From positions 1 to 64,000 of the forward strand of contig JALKBU010000036.1 in the NCBI GenBank assembly GCA_023091735.1: a stretch of 64,000 nucleotides of DNA, written 5' to 3'. Both the position numbers and the translations under genes were made by a program. Under the pieces are notes generated by a model that was given only the letters and a program-made list of their open reading frames with translations, did no database searches and was not told where the DNA came from. Below are positions 20,819 through 29,762 of the stretch, one piece after another. Each line of letters opens with the position of its first letter. Within the stretch, counting starts at the first letter, position 1. This DNA is from Trichomonas tenax. Lineage: Eukaryota; Parabasalia; Trichomonadida; Trichomonadidae.

Positions 20819-21964
20819 ATGAGTTCTTACTTATCTCCACAACAAATTATCGATGATCCAATTGAAGCGTTTATCAACTCTCCAATTATCGTAAACAAAG
20901 CAGCACATCAAGAGCAAGTCCCAGAACAGATTTTAAGTGAAAAAAGACTTGAGCCAATTTATGAAAAGCTTAAAACAGAGACAGAAGTCTTTGGAAAGGT
21001 CATAATGTCGCCTTTGATGGGCTATGCAGGCTATGTTTGGGATCAAGAAGGTGATATGATCACTATTCGTTATAAAGCAAAATATCCACTCAACGAAAGA
21101 GAAATTGATATCAACAATACATCGATAGATACACAATTCCTTGCAGGTTTGTGGTACGGCAATGTTAAACAGTACGATTTCAAAATAAAAGGCAAAGATA
21201 TTACAATTACGTTACAAGTTGAAGGATTTTGGCCAATTCTCATACGAGGAGGTAACATGGATATAGATTCAGCATTCCAACTTGCTAATTACTGCGAAGA
21301 TGTTGGATTTAAAGAAGAAGGTTTGGTTTTACTGAGATATGCAGCGAATAGGTATCATGATCAGTCTGCGTTAGTACTTGCTGCCATGTGCCTTAACGAT
21401 TCTCTGCCGTCAGAGGCATTATATTGGTACTCTAGAGTTACAACACTTAAATCAAATATTAATTTAATCATGAGGGTCGCAGTCATGCTTCTCGACTTCG
21501 AGGGTGATGAGGCACGTATAGCTGAGAACCTTTTAATTCAATTATTTTACGCAGGAATGAAAGATGCCCTGTTTTATCTCGGCTTTCTTCACATGAGACA
21601 TCCTGGCGATTTCGAAGGAAAAGACGAGTTAGCGATAGAGTATTTCACACAAGCTACAAACTACGGCAATGTTCAGGCAATGAACGCACTAGGAAAGTGT
21701 TATTTGAACGGTATTTGCGTTGCCAAAGATGAAGAAAAAGGCAGAGAATTACTCAAGAAAGCTGGCAAATTATCAATGAAGATGCTTCAAGAAAGAGAAG
21801 AACAGGACCCACAAGAATTGGTCAATGAAGCTCCTAAAGAAGAGAAAGCTCCTGAAGGGAAAGATATCAAGGATATTATTGCAGATGTAGCAATATCAGT
21901 TGGTGTTGTTGCAGCAATATGCCTCGGAGCAGCATCTTTGTATCGTAGGATATTGAGAAAATAA
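20819..21964 (+). CDS. Tom36/Tom46-like tail-anchored receptor (CS/HSP20 domain + Sel1/TPR-like repeats)
   Basis: 381 residues from the first in-frame ATG (the frame opens at 20777 without an earlier ATG). A CS/HSP20-like domain lies at about 65-142 (YVWDQEGDMITIRYK, D-IDTQFLAGLWYG, DITITLQVEGFWPIL). Sel1/TPR-like helical repeats follow at about 150-320, including ALGKCYLNGICVAKDEEKGR. Then come an acidic linker (about 325-345) and a single C-terminal transmembrane helix followed by YRRILRK. This order (HSP20/CS, TPR-like, tail anchor) is that described for Tom36 and Tom46, the receptor subunits of the Trichomonas vaginalis hydrogenosomal TOM complex. The basic C-terminal tip fits hydrogenosomal or mitochondrial tail anchors. 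Inferred role: recognition of precursor proteins at the hydrogenosome surface. Alternative: an ER-membrane Sel1 protein. No signal peptide is present with this start. Confidence 0.72.
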   Translation: MSSYLSPQQIIDDPIEAFINSPIIVNKAAHQEQVPEQILSEKRLEPIYEKLKTETEVFGKVIMSPLMGYAGYVWDQEGDMITIRYKAKYPLNEREIDINNTSIDTQFLAGLWYGNVKQYDFKIKGKDITITLQVEGFWPILIRGGNMDIDSAFQLANYCEDVGFKEEGLVLLRYAANRYHDQSALVLAAMCLNDSLPSEALYWYSRVTTLKSNINLIMRVAVMLLDFEGDEARIAENLLIQLFYAGMKDALFYLGFLHMRHPGDFEGKDELAIEYFTQATNYGNVQAMNALGKCYLNGICVAKDEEKGRELLKKAGKLSMKMLQEREEQDPQELVNEAPKEEKAPEGKDIKDIIADVAISVGVVAAICLGAASLYRRILRK

Positions 21965-22000
21965 AGTATATATATTTTAATCAGAAACAACATCTATAAA

Positions 22001-22360
22001 TCAAAGCTCTCCGAATAGGGACTCTGTGAACAAGTCTATATTGAAATTATCATCGATTCCAAAATCTTCTTCAAATGTACTCAATTCTGGGAATGAATCA
22101 TCATTAATTTGAGATTAACTATTTGCGGTCTTTTCACTATCAAAGTGTTGAGGCTCAATATTAATGGATTTCTTCTTATTAATTTTCTTATGAACTTTAT
22201 ATCTCCTTGTTGAGATGTAATCAGAATCAGGCTCAGAAGCAGGTGATGAAGCATTAGAGCTTACAGCTGAAGATGCATTTGATGAATTGTGATGTCTTAA
22301 TAACACATTCCATCTATTCTTCAAGCTTGCATCTGTTCTCCTATCGAAAAATTTTGAAAT
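22001..22360 (-). pseudogene. Myb protein, 5'-truncated and interrupted by a stop
   Basis: The frame begins inside the second Myb repeat (KISKFFDRRTDASLKNRWNV, then LLRH), matching the intact Myb gene at 11851-12330. It continues through a Ser-rich linker to a TAA at 22115. In the same frame after that stop it still reads an acidic tail (SFPELSTFEEDFGIDDNFNI, then DLFTESLFGEL) ending at TGA 22001-22003. Such acidic ends occur in trichomonad Myb proteins. R2 and the first half of R3 are absent upstream. One stop plus loss of the 5' half makes it a pseudogene. Confidence 0.72.
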
Positions 22361-22379
22361 TTTAAATGATAGAAACAAT

Positions 22380-24014
22380 TACATGGCAAAATTTAGAAAA
22401 ATGCCCTTGATATGTTATTCTGCATTATATCAATTGTCACTTTTAAAGGAGATTTTATTTTTCATTGTATATTTCCAGAAACCGCTTCCGGATTCAAAAT
22501 TTTGAAATAAAATATACTTGATATTAATTGTAGAATTATTTAAGCATAATTTTGTTTTTCTATAATGTCATTTTCCTATTAGTCACGGATCAACTCGATA
22601 GTGGCCGTTTAAAAAAGGTGCTCTCTATATGGTATTATTCTTGTTTTTCAAATCAAAACGCGATTTTGAAGCGTATTTTTGGAAATTTTCTAAAATTTTG
22701 CATAAGTGCAAAAAGAACACAAAATTAGCGCACAGTTGCAACAGGCTTGGCAAGTACAGCGAGGAAAAAATGAAATGAATGAAAAAAGAATAAAAATATT
22801 TAGAATAAATAATATATAGCCAAAATTAAAACAAACATGTGCAGCACACAGGTTGTGCTTATGGTAGATCGACGTTGGACGAATATTTTTTGCAAGTTTT
22901 AGATGATGAAATTTTTTTGATGCAATTTGTTGATGGAATGTCACATTTTTGGTTGATGGAAAATGTTTGTCGATATTTTTGGGTTAATGCTTCAATTTCG
23001 TTGCATTTCGGCTTGATGCTGTGTAATTAGCTGTTGTTGATACATGAAGAAGTAATATGTTGATTGTGGATTGATTTGTGGGATGTTTGATGATAATAAA
23101 TTTTTCTGGAACTTTAATGAAGTTTTGCAGATGTTGTCTAGACTCATGTTCTTCTCATTATTTTGAAGTTTTAAAAATATCTTCCAGACTTCCAAGACCT
23201 GGTTAATTGAATGAAAAGTGAAGTGAGTTGAGAGTTCTTCCTGCTTTCTTTCCTGTCAGATGTAAAGCTCTAGTTGACAAAAATACGAATATGAGTGCAT
23301 TAAAACTAGCTTCCATTAAGAAACGGATTGGCTATATTAAAATTGAAAAATCTTTTGTTTTTTTTGACAAATAGTTGGATTTTACAAACAAAATGTCAAA
23401 ATTTTATTCGACCAAGAAGTTTTAGAAAATATAATCTGGAAAAAACCCAGGATTATTCCCAAATTTGCATCCCTATTTCTGACAGTCAGCGGACAGAGTT
23501 ATATATGATTTGCAATGATTTAGTTCTGATGTGATATTTTTTCCAAATATAAAGTGAATTAGTCTATTGGTGCTTATGAAAAGATATCACATCAATGTGC
23601 CTATGTTAATACATACATTAATTATCTGGAATAATAGACTCTAACAAAATTAAAGCATTTTTCTTAGATTACCAAAGGTAAAATATTAAAATTGCTTCCT
23701 CAATGTAACAACGCCGCCATGATTGCTATATTATATACTATCACTCAATTTTCAATCGATTTCCAGTGATGAAAAAATGAATAAAATAAGCTGAATACTA
23801 TGAAAATAGATAAGAATTTTAGTACATTTTAAGATACATTAATATCAAACATATGATATCCGTTGCAAAGACTATTGTGGCTCACTTTTTGGTGTCGTTA
23901 ATTTTTCCAAATCTTTCCAACAACGAATATTTCGAACTTATGTGATCCATTTATTGTATTTTTACCAAAAAATTTAATTTTTTTGTTTATTGAAAAGCAC
24001 AAAAAGTGACATTA
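22380..24014. other. Gene-poor 1.6-kb region with repeat relics
   Basis: No convincing gene. Around 23150-23475 there are fragments shared with the repeat at 15.8-17.0 kb (TATCTTCCAGA, AATTGAATGAAAAGTGAAG, TTTGCATCCCTA). Short frames at 22690-23195 have no recognisable domain. Confidence 0.5.
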
Positions 24015-25172
24015 ATGAACTTTACTATTTCAAAACTTTCACTTTCCTTTATTTCCAGTTTTTCTCCTTTCGTTTCTGCAAAGAAAAACTTCAATTCCAA
24101 CAATATCCGGATGTCTCACTTCTCTAATTCCTTCTCATACAACGTATTTGGTAAAATAACGGGTTCCAGAATGGAATACTTCCTCAAGTCCGCTGTAGTT
24201 GTCGACAGAGACTGCTACACTTTCTCTAAATTCACTCAGAAGACTTTTAATAACAGCGAAGATCGATGTGTCTATATTAAAAGCAGTACGTTCTTCAGAT
24301 GCAGTTCCACTGATACAGAAGGCGCAGCTGTGAGGTTCACAGTACCGAACCAGCTCTATGTCTTCAAGTCTTCATTCATTTCTTGCGTTTCTCCTAACAC
24401 CGGCGGTGTTATCTACTCCAAATCCACCAATTTCGAGTTTGCACAGTCCTGCGCATACATGGGAAAGACCGTTGATGCCGTTTCATTCTTAAATGCTGTT
24501 CAATCGAATGTCAACAACGCAGCCATCGATACTGGACGCTATTCAGCACCGACAACAGAGTCCACTGCAATCAAGATCGAAACAGGCGAACATCTTTTCA
24601 AGACTTGCAACTTCTCGCAAAACTCAGGAAATCTTGGTTCTGTTATCTCTTCTGCCACTCCAAACCTCACAATTTCCTACGCTTCGTTCGTGCAAAACGT
24701 CGCAACAAACATTATTACTCTTTCCGCAAAACCAAAATTGATCGAACACATCAATTTTGTTGAGAACATTGCTATCAGCGGCGGCCTCGTTAAGTCCGTT
24801 GAGTCCATCACAATCAATGATGTCGTTTTCCAGGCAAACATTGGTGATATTGTGTCTGGAGATTCCCAGAAAGTTACATTCTTGAATATCGTATTCGATG
24901 AAGAGCCAGCAAACAACACATTAGCTGTTTTCTCGAATAAGAAGGTCACTGACTATCCAGCTGTTGTTAATGTTTCTCCGAAGATCACTGTTTGGTGCCA
25001 TGGCTACACATTGCCTCCACTTGTTCCTTCCAGCGCATCAAATGGTGTTAAAATCTTCGGATACATCTTCGCAGGTGTTATCATTGTTCTTGCAATCGTC
25101 AATGTGATCTTGAGAGGCTTAATTCCAAAACTCAACCCAATCCCTTACAAGAAGGATATTCAGAAAGTTTAA
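24015..25172 (+). CDS. Predicted type I surface protein, parallel beta-helix (Pmp-like)
   Basis: 385 residues from the ATG at 24015 (the frame opens at a GTG nine bases earlier). The signal peptide is MNFTISKLSLSFISSFSPFV with cleavage near SAKK. The ectodomain consists of short, repeated N-S-F-x-x-N/C-type rungs (SSTFFRCSS, SSFISCVS, CNFSQNSGN, ASFVQNVATN, VVFQANIGD), as in right-handed parallel beta-helix or polymorphic-membrane-protein-like repeats. One transmembrane helix (about 352-374, IFGYIFAGVIIVLAIVNVIL) and a short basic tail ending YKKDIQKV follow. In trichomonads, Pmp- and BspA-like proteins are candidate adhesion molecules; that role here is inference. The tail lacks an obvious tyrosine sorting motif apart from NPIPY. 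Confidence 0.8.
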   Translation: MNFTISKLSLSFISSFSPFVSAKKNFNSNNIRMSHFSNSFSYNVFGKITGSRMEYFLKSAVVVDRDCYTFSKFTQKTFNNSEDRCVYIKSSTFFRCSSTDTEGAAVRFTVPNQLYVFKSSFISCVSPNTGGVIYSKSTNFEFAQSCAYMGKTVDAVSFLNAVQSNVNNAAIDTGRYSAPTTESTAIKIETGEHLFKTCNFSQNSGNLGSVISSATPNLTISYASFVQNVATNIITLSAKPKLIEHINFVENIAISGGLVKSVESITINDVVFQANIGDIVSGDSQKVTFLNIVFDEEPANNTLAVFSNKKVTDYPAVVNVSPKITVWCHGYTLPPLVPSSASNGVKIFGYIFAGVIIVLAIVNVILRGLIPKLNPIPYKKDIQKV

Positions 25173-25266
25173 TCCTTAATAAAAACATTGTGTGTTTTCC
25201 CTTCATTTTATAATGAACATTTTTAATATATTAAAAATAAAATAACAAGTTTCTGGATATCAACAA

Positions 25267-27300
25267 CTATTTCTGCTTCATAAGTTCATTCAGCCTCTGC
25301 ATAATTTGTTTGTATGTAGAGTCGTTAGTTTTGATTCCTTTTGCAGCAAGGAATGTCTTGAACTCATCAGCGGAAGGCTTCTTAGCGATTTGGATGTACA
25401 TGTCTGGCATCGTGACAGGATCGAAGATCATCATTCTCAAGCCGAGACGAACTTTTCCGAATGATTCGATGATATATTTCTCTTGGATGGATCCTGGCTG
25501 TGCATTCATCAAACTAACAAGTGTCTTCTCTATCTTGTCTGTAGCAGATGTCAGTCTCTCATTCGCATAGCTGACGAATGTGCGTCCAAATGAAATCGTG
25601 TAATAGTTGTTGATAAAAATAAGGACGAATTGGCTTCTAAAGTTAGAGAAAGATTCATCAGACATGCAGCGCTTCACTGTTGGAATGGATTGGTTGAGGC
25701 CCATGATTAAAAGCTCTGCAATCTGGCACTGAGCATCAGGACACGACATCCAGTTCCCGCTCTGGATGCTCTGGAAACCTGTGGAGCAGTGATCGTTGCA
25801 AATCATATCTGAAAGCTCGCGAATCAAACGAGCTAAGTTATCGCCAAGGCGGTCTTCGATATCATCAACACGAACACCGGATCTCATGTCATCTGTAACA
25901 GAAACTTGGATGCGTTTCGCGAGTCCGCTGATGATGGACTTGAAATACTGCATAGTGTTGACAGTAGTGCACCAGAGGTCGAGATCTGTGTTTCTGACTG
26001 TCGGAGACTTGAGTTTGTATATGGAATCAGCGTAGTCGATGATAGTATCGCGGAGAACAAAGAAGAGTTGGTAAAGAACAGCGCTGTTGTTGAAGCCAGC
26101 GCATTTTTGGATAATGTTGTTCATGTACTGAACGAGATTGATTGAAGATTTGAATATCTTGTTTTCGGGATCGATCTTCCTTTGTTGTGCTGATTTGATG
26201 ACAATCGATTTAAGATTTGCTCTGACGCCATCTAAATAGAGCTCTGTGTTGCTGGAGAATGCTTCACCAATGAGACCGACGAATTTTGTTTCTGGCTTCC
26301 ATTCGCTTTCTCCTTTATCATTAATGAAGTTTGTTCCGAATGATTCAGAGAGAACTCTCTCAAATGCCGCTGTTTGCTCGAAGCCAAGTGAAAAATCGCT
26401 TTGATTGATGTGTTTTCCTCTAAGAAGATCTCGAATATGCTTTTTTGTTTCGTTGCAGAAATTAATCGAAATATAAAAAGTCATGCGCCATTTCGGAGGG
26501 AATATCTTGGAATAGTTATTCTTGAAGTTTTCTAAGGCCTGCTTGAGCCAGTTGTAGCGTAATTCTGTTTGCTTTAGTGGTGTATCTTTAAATTCTTTAA
26601 TGTAAGGTTCAAGGAATTTAGTGCAAAACCAGTCGATTGTGTCATCTTTGACTCGGTCGCCAAGTGCTTCGATTACTAAACAAGCAGGAGCGACTGATGA
26701 ATCGACAATTGGAGAAAACAGTTTTTGATCGAGATCAACAGTGATAGTGCTCTTAACTTGGCGTTTTAATACGTCAAATTTGTTTTTGATGTCATCAAGT
26801 AAAGAATTCGAATCGAAATTTTTGAAATACTCGAGAAGAGTTGTCAATGCCAATATTCTTTCAGCGCATTCCGCATAGTGACCCTGGGAGACCATGAATT
26901 CGAGATCTTTGACCGCAAATGAAGCCATTTGTAATCTTTTCAAGCATGTGATCGATTCTGTAAGATTTGATTTAGCATTATCGTAAGATTTGATTGATCC
27001 ACACATGTCAACGACAGTTTTGTGCGTGTGACTCGCTTTTTCATTAAGTTCGTCGATAACATCGACAATTTCATCGATTGATTGACTAGTTTCTTCAATA
27101 ACCTTCTGTGATTTCGTTGATAGGGCTGAATAAGTGCGAACTGACTCTTTTACATCAGAATCGAAATTTTCGATTTCATCTTCGACTTTGTTTAGGATAT
27201 TGGATATGTTTCCGATCGATTCTTCGGTCGGGAACAAATTGTTGAGGAATTTTATAACATCAAAATCGTCCGCTAAAAGCTGAGAATCAAAATTATTCAT
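25267..27300 (-). CDS. VPS53: VPS53 subunit of the GARP/EARP tethering complex
   Basis: 677 residues. The N-terminus FDVIKFLNNLFPTEESIGNI matches the family signature (F-x-V-x-(E/K)-(F/Y)-IN-LFP-TE-SL-NI). The following coiled-coil SIDEIVDVIDELNEKASHTH and then SIKSYDNAKSNLTESITCLK correspond to the Vps53 segment DIK-LD-AK-LT-SITTL. VPS53 pairs with VPS51, VPS52 and VPS54 (GARP) or VPS50 (EARP) to tether endosome-derived vesicles at the trans-Golgi or recycling endosomes. The protein is shorter than animal or yeast VPS53 (about 700-830), mainly at the C-terminus. It starts at ATG 27300. A TTTACATGTCA motif lies 12-22 nt upstream. Confidence 0.93.
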   Translation of the reverse strand: MNNFDSQLLADDFDVIKFLNNLFPTEESIGNISNILNKVEDEIENFDSDVKESVRTYSALSTKSQKVIEETSQSIDEIVDVIDELNEKASHTHKTVVDMCGSIKSYDNAKSNLTESITCLKRLQMASFAVKDLEFMVSQGHYAECAERILALTTLLEYFKNFDSNSLLDDIKNKFDVLKRQVKSTITVDLDQKLFSPIVDSSVAPACLVIEALGDRVKDDTIDWFCTKFLEPYIKEFKDTPLKQTELRYNWLKQALENFKNNYSKIFPPKWRMTFYISINFCNETKKHIRDLLRGKHINQSDFSLGFEQTAAFERVLSESFGTNFINDKGESEWKPETKFVGLIGEAFSSNTELYLDGVRANLKSIVIKSAQQRKIDPENKIFKSSINLVQYMNNIIQKCAGFNNSAVLYQLFFVLRDTIIDYADSIYKLKSPTVRNTDLDLWCTTVNTMQYFKSIISGLAKRIQVSVTDDMRSGVRVDDIEDRLGDNLARLIRELSDMICNDHCSTGFQSIQSGNWMSCPDAQCQIAELLIMGLNQSIPTVKRCMSDESFSNFRSQFVLIFINNYYTISFGRTFVSYANERLTSATDKIEKTLVSLMNAQPGSIQEKYIIESFGKVRLGLRMMIFDPVTMPDMYIQIAKKPSADEFKTFLAAKGIKTNDSTYKQIMQRLNELMKQK

Positions 27301-27801
27301 TTTGAAGATTTTTTACATGTCAAATATTTTATTTATTTGTCATTTTTAATTCTTTCTCTTTTTTCCATTGGACAAAATATAAATCGAATACTGTTTTAAC
27401 ACATGCTAAAATTGATTTCGAAAACTTAACTCATATATAATATGCAAGCATTTTATGAAAATATCAAAAATTTTTTATCATATTTTGGAACTTATATAAA
27501 ATTGATTTAACAAATCAAGTTTACACATGATAGTTTCGATTAAGACTTTGATACAAATGATATTATGAGTCCACATTTTGTTTTCTTTTTCTTATTTTCG
27601 AATTGTTTCACAAATATCTTATGAATAGACTAGAAAAGTATACAAATATCACTATTTTATCATACAAATGTTACATTATATAAAATTAATTTGATTTTGT
27701 AATTTTTCAAGAGAAATGATGTCTTTCTGGTATTAAAGAAAGCAAATATAGCGCTTATAAATAAATGAAAATGGTGTTGAAAAAAGATAAATGATAAAAC
27801 A
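27301..27801. other. Gene-free spacer between VPS53 and Hsp70-like genes
   Basis: 500 bp, strongly AT-rich. Apart from TTTACATGTCA at 27312-27322 nothing is recognised. Confidence 0.5.
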
Positions 27802-29379
27802 TTAATTCAATCGCAAGAATGTGTATGCATTAATTACTTCTTGAATTCTTTCAGCACTCATAGGCTTAGGGGTGATGTCAATGGAAAGTTCTTTAATTTT
27901 GTATGAGCATCTCTTCCATATATTGAATATAATCGAATCACGGTATATATCTAATGAGATATCAGCAGTTCTACCAGGATATTCGTATTGATAGAAGAAT
28001 AGAGTTTCCACAAAGTCTACATCATCATTTTCAGGATCATAATCTCCCATATAAAAGCAAATATTCAGCGGTGTATTTGGAGGAAGAGTTCTGGAGAGGT
28101 TCAGTGGAAGTATCAGTAAATGGTGTGGAAGTGGCTTATTTCTATCATACAAAGGTATCTTGCCATCTACTAAGCCAAGGAATACAGCAGATGGTGTGAT
28201 TTCTTTGAGATTGAATCCATTAGGAAATGCAGATTGGACATGGCCTGACAGAATTGCACCATATATCGCAGCACCTTCAGAAACAATTGTGTGAGGATCA
28301 ATTTCCGGAATATTGAATTCTTTACCGCCAAGATGCTCAACAACTCTCTCACGGATTCGTTCGACTTTGCTGCTTCCGCCAATGAACAAAATTGTTGATA
28401 TATCTGAATCTTTGTCCAAACAGATCTGTTTGAAGAGTACTTCGATTTCTGGCCAAATATCTCGATCAATCACTGTATCAATGGTTCTCTTGTCCAATCT
28501 CCATTTAATTTCTCCATTTCTCTGACTTACGAATTGAACTCGATGTGTTCTGTCTTCTTTCGCCATTCGAACTTCTTCTACGATCACCGAATACACGTCA
28601 TCAAAGTCAACAGACCGATGATTGTTTTTAGTGATGAGTTCTTCTGCAAGGATGATATCGATTAAATCACCACCCAAGTTGTTGTTTCCAGCTGATTTCG
28701 AAACTTCTAAAACTCCATCTCGATACTGCAACACATTGATGTCAAGCGTTCCGCCACCAAAATCGAAAACTAAGATCGGTTGAGAAAGACCAACAATGTT
28801 CTGGTTTCTCTGGACATATGCAAGAGCAGCGGCAGTAGGCTCACTGATGATGTTAACGTTCTTGCATCCTGCCAAAAGAGCAACGTTCTTTGTTGCAATC
28901 CTTTGTTTCCAGTTGAACGTCTCTGGGATTGTAACAACGACATTCTCAGGTTCATGGATATGCATCTTTTCCAGCGTGTGTTTGAGATAGCAAGCTTGCA
29001 AGAATTCAGGAGGAATTTCTTTCGGACCAGATTCAAGGAAGTCATCAATTTTAATCATCACAGGGTATTCATCAGATTCCACGAATGTGTATAGTTCTTT
29101 AACCGAGTCAGCAATGAATTTCATTTGTCTTCCGTAAATGCTTTTGAGACTTCTGAAAGTGTGCATGTTTGGATCTTCAACACCGATCTTAGTGCGCGAT
29201 ACTCTACCTGTTATGATTTCATCCTTTGTTATTGTGACACACGATGGAGTGTATTTCCAGTCAGGCTCGTCGAAGGGCTTTACTACTTCGATCTGCATCT
29301 GCGCCGCTTTTTTGAACACCGTCACGCAGGTGTTTGACGTTCCAATATCGATTCCAACGCAATCAGGACAAGGAATCAT
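27802..29379 (-). CDS. Divergent Hsp70-family protein lacking the C-terminal lid
   Basis: 525 residues from the ATG at 29379. The nucleotide-binding domain is well kept: phosphate-1 IDIGTSNTCVTVF (about 10-22), EPTAAALAYV (about 178-187), phosphate-2 VFDFGGGTLDINVL (about 203-216), NNLGGDLID and adenosine motif ILFIGGSSKVERIRE. ATP binding is therefore expected. The substrate-binding beta domain (about 390-500) is very divergent; the helical lid and EEVD tail of cytosolic Hsp70 are absent. No organelle or ER signal is seen, and the ending is YTFLRLN. Compared with ordinary Hsp70 (about 640 residues) it is over 100 shorter. Likely a specialised Hsp70-like protein, perhaps a co-chaperone or regulator; no orthologue is recognised. 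Confidence 0.85.
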   Translation of the reverse strand: MIPCPDCVGIDIGTSNTCVTVFKKAAQMQIEVVKPFDEPDWKYTPSCVTITKDEIITGRVSRTKIGVEDPNMHTFRSLKSIYGRQMKFIADSVKELYTFVESDEYPVMIKIDDFLESGPKEIPPEFLQACYLKHTLEKMHIHEPENVVVTIPETFNWKQRIATKNVALLAGCKNVNIISEPTAAALAYVQRNQNIVGLSQPILVFDFGGGTLDINVLQYRDGVLEVSKSAGNNNLGGDLIDIILAEELITKNNHRSVDFDDVYSVIVEEVRMAKEDRTHRVQFVSQRNGEIKWRLDKRTIDTVIDRDIWPEIEVLFKQICLDKDSDISTILFIGGSSKVERIRERVVEHLGGKEFNIPEIDPHTIVSEGAAIYGAILSGHVQSAFPNGFNLKEITPSAVFLGLVDGKIPLYDRNKPLPHHLLILPLNLSRTLPPNTPLNICFYMGDYDPENDDVDFVETLFFYQYEYPGRTADISLDIYRDSIIFNIWKRCSYKIKELSIDITPKPMSAERIQEVINAYTFLRLN

Positions 29380-29495
29380 CAATATTTTGTTTCAAAATTT
29401 TACCAACATTATGCGAAACATTCTTGACACGTAAACTGTTTATTCAGGCAAAATTATTTTTGACAAGTAAATTTATTATTGTATATTTATATTCG

Positions 29496-29503
29496 TCACT
29501 TTT
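29496..29503 (+). promoter_or_regulatory. Initiator TCACTTTT of the small membrane-protein gene
   Basis: TCACTTTT with the ATG 25 nt downstream of A+1. Two TGACA(A/C)GTAAA motifs lie upstream at 29425-29435 and 29461-29471. Confidence 0.65.
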
Positions 29504-29522
29504 CCATATAAAATAAAAAAAA

Positions 29523-29762
29523 ATGTTATCTCTTCTTTGGTTCTTCTTCGCACAGGCTTTCTCAGCGGTCTTCTCTGATACATCGAAAGAGGTGACACCT
29601 AAGCCAACGCAGACAAAACTTAACGTCAAAGACGCTGGATGGATCGGACTTACAGCAGTCCTCGGCCTAATTCTCATTATCATCATCTGTATTTTGATAT
29701 ACATCGTCGTTCTTCTTTTCCTGGATAGGAAACAAGACGTTGTCGCCGTAGGAGAGGAATAA
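29523..29762 (+). CDS. Small single-pass membrane protein with signal peptide
   Basis: 79 residues: a signal peptide (MLSLLWFFFAQAFSAVFS), a lumenal stretch of about 20 residues (DTSKEVTPKPTQTKLNVK), one transmembrane helix (about 43-67, LTAVLGLILIIIICILIYIV) and a short tail LDRKQDVVAVGEE. An Inr 25 nt before the ATG and a TAAG stop context support a real gene despite its size. No family is recognised. Confidence 0.72.
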   Translation: MLSLLWFFFAQAFSAVFSDTSKEVTPKPTQTKLNVKDAGWIGLTAVLGLILIIIICILIYIVVLLFLDRKQDVVAVGEE

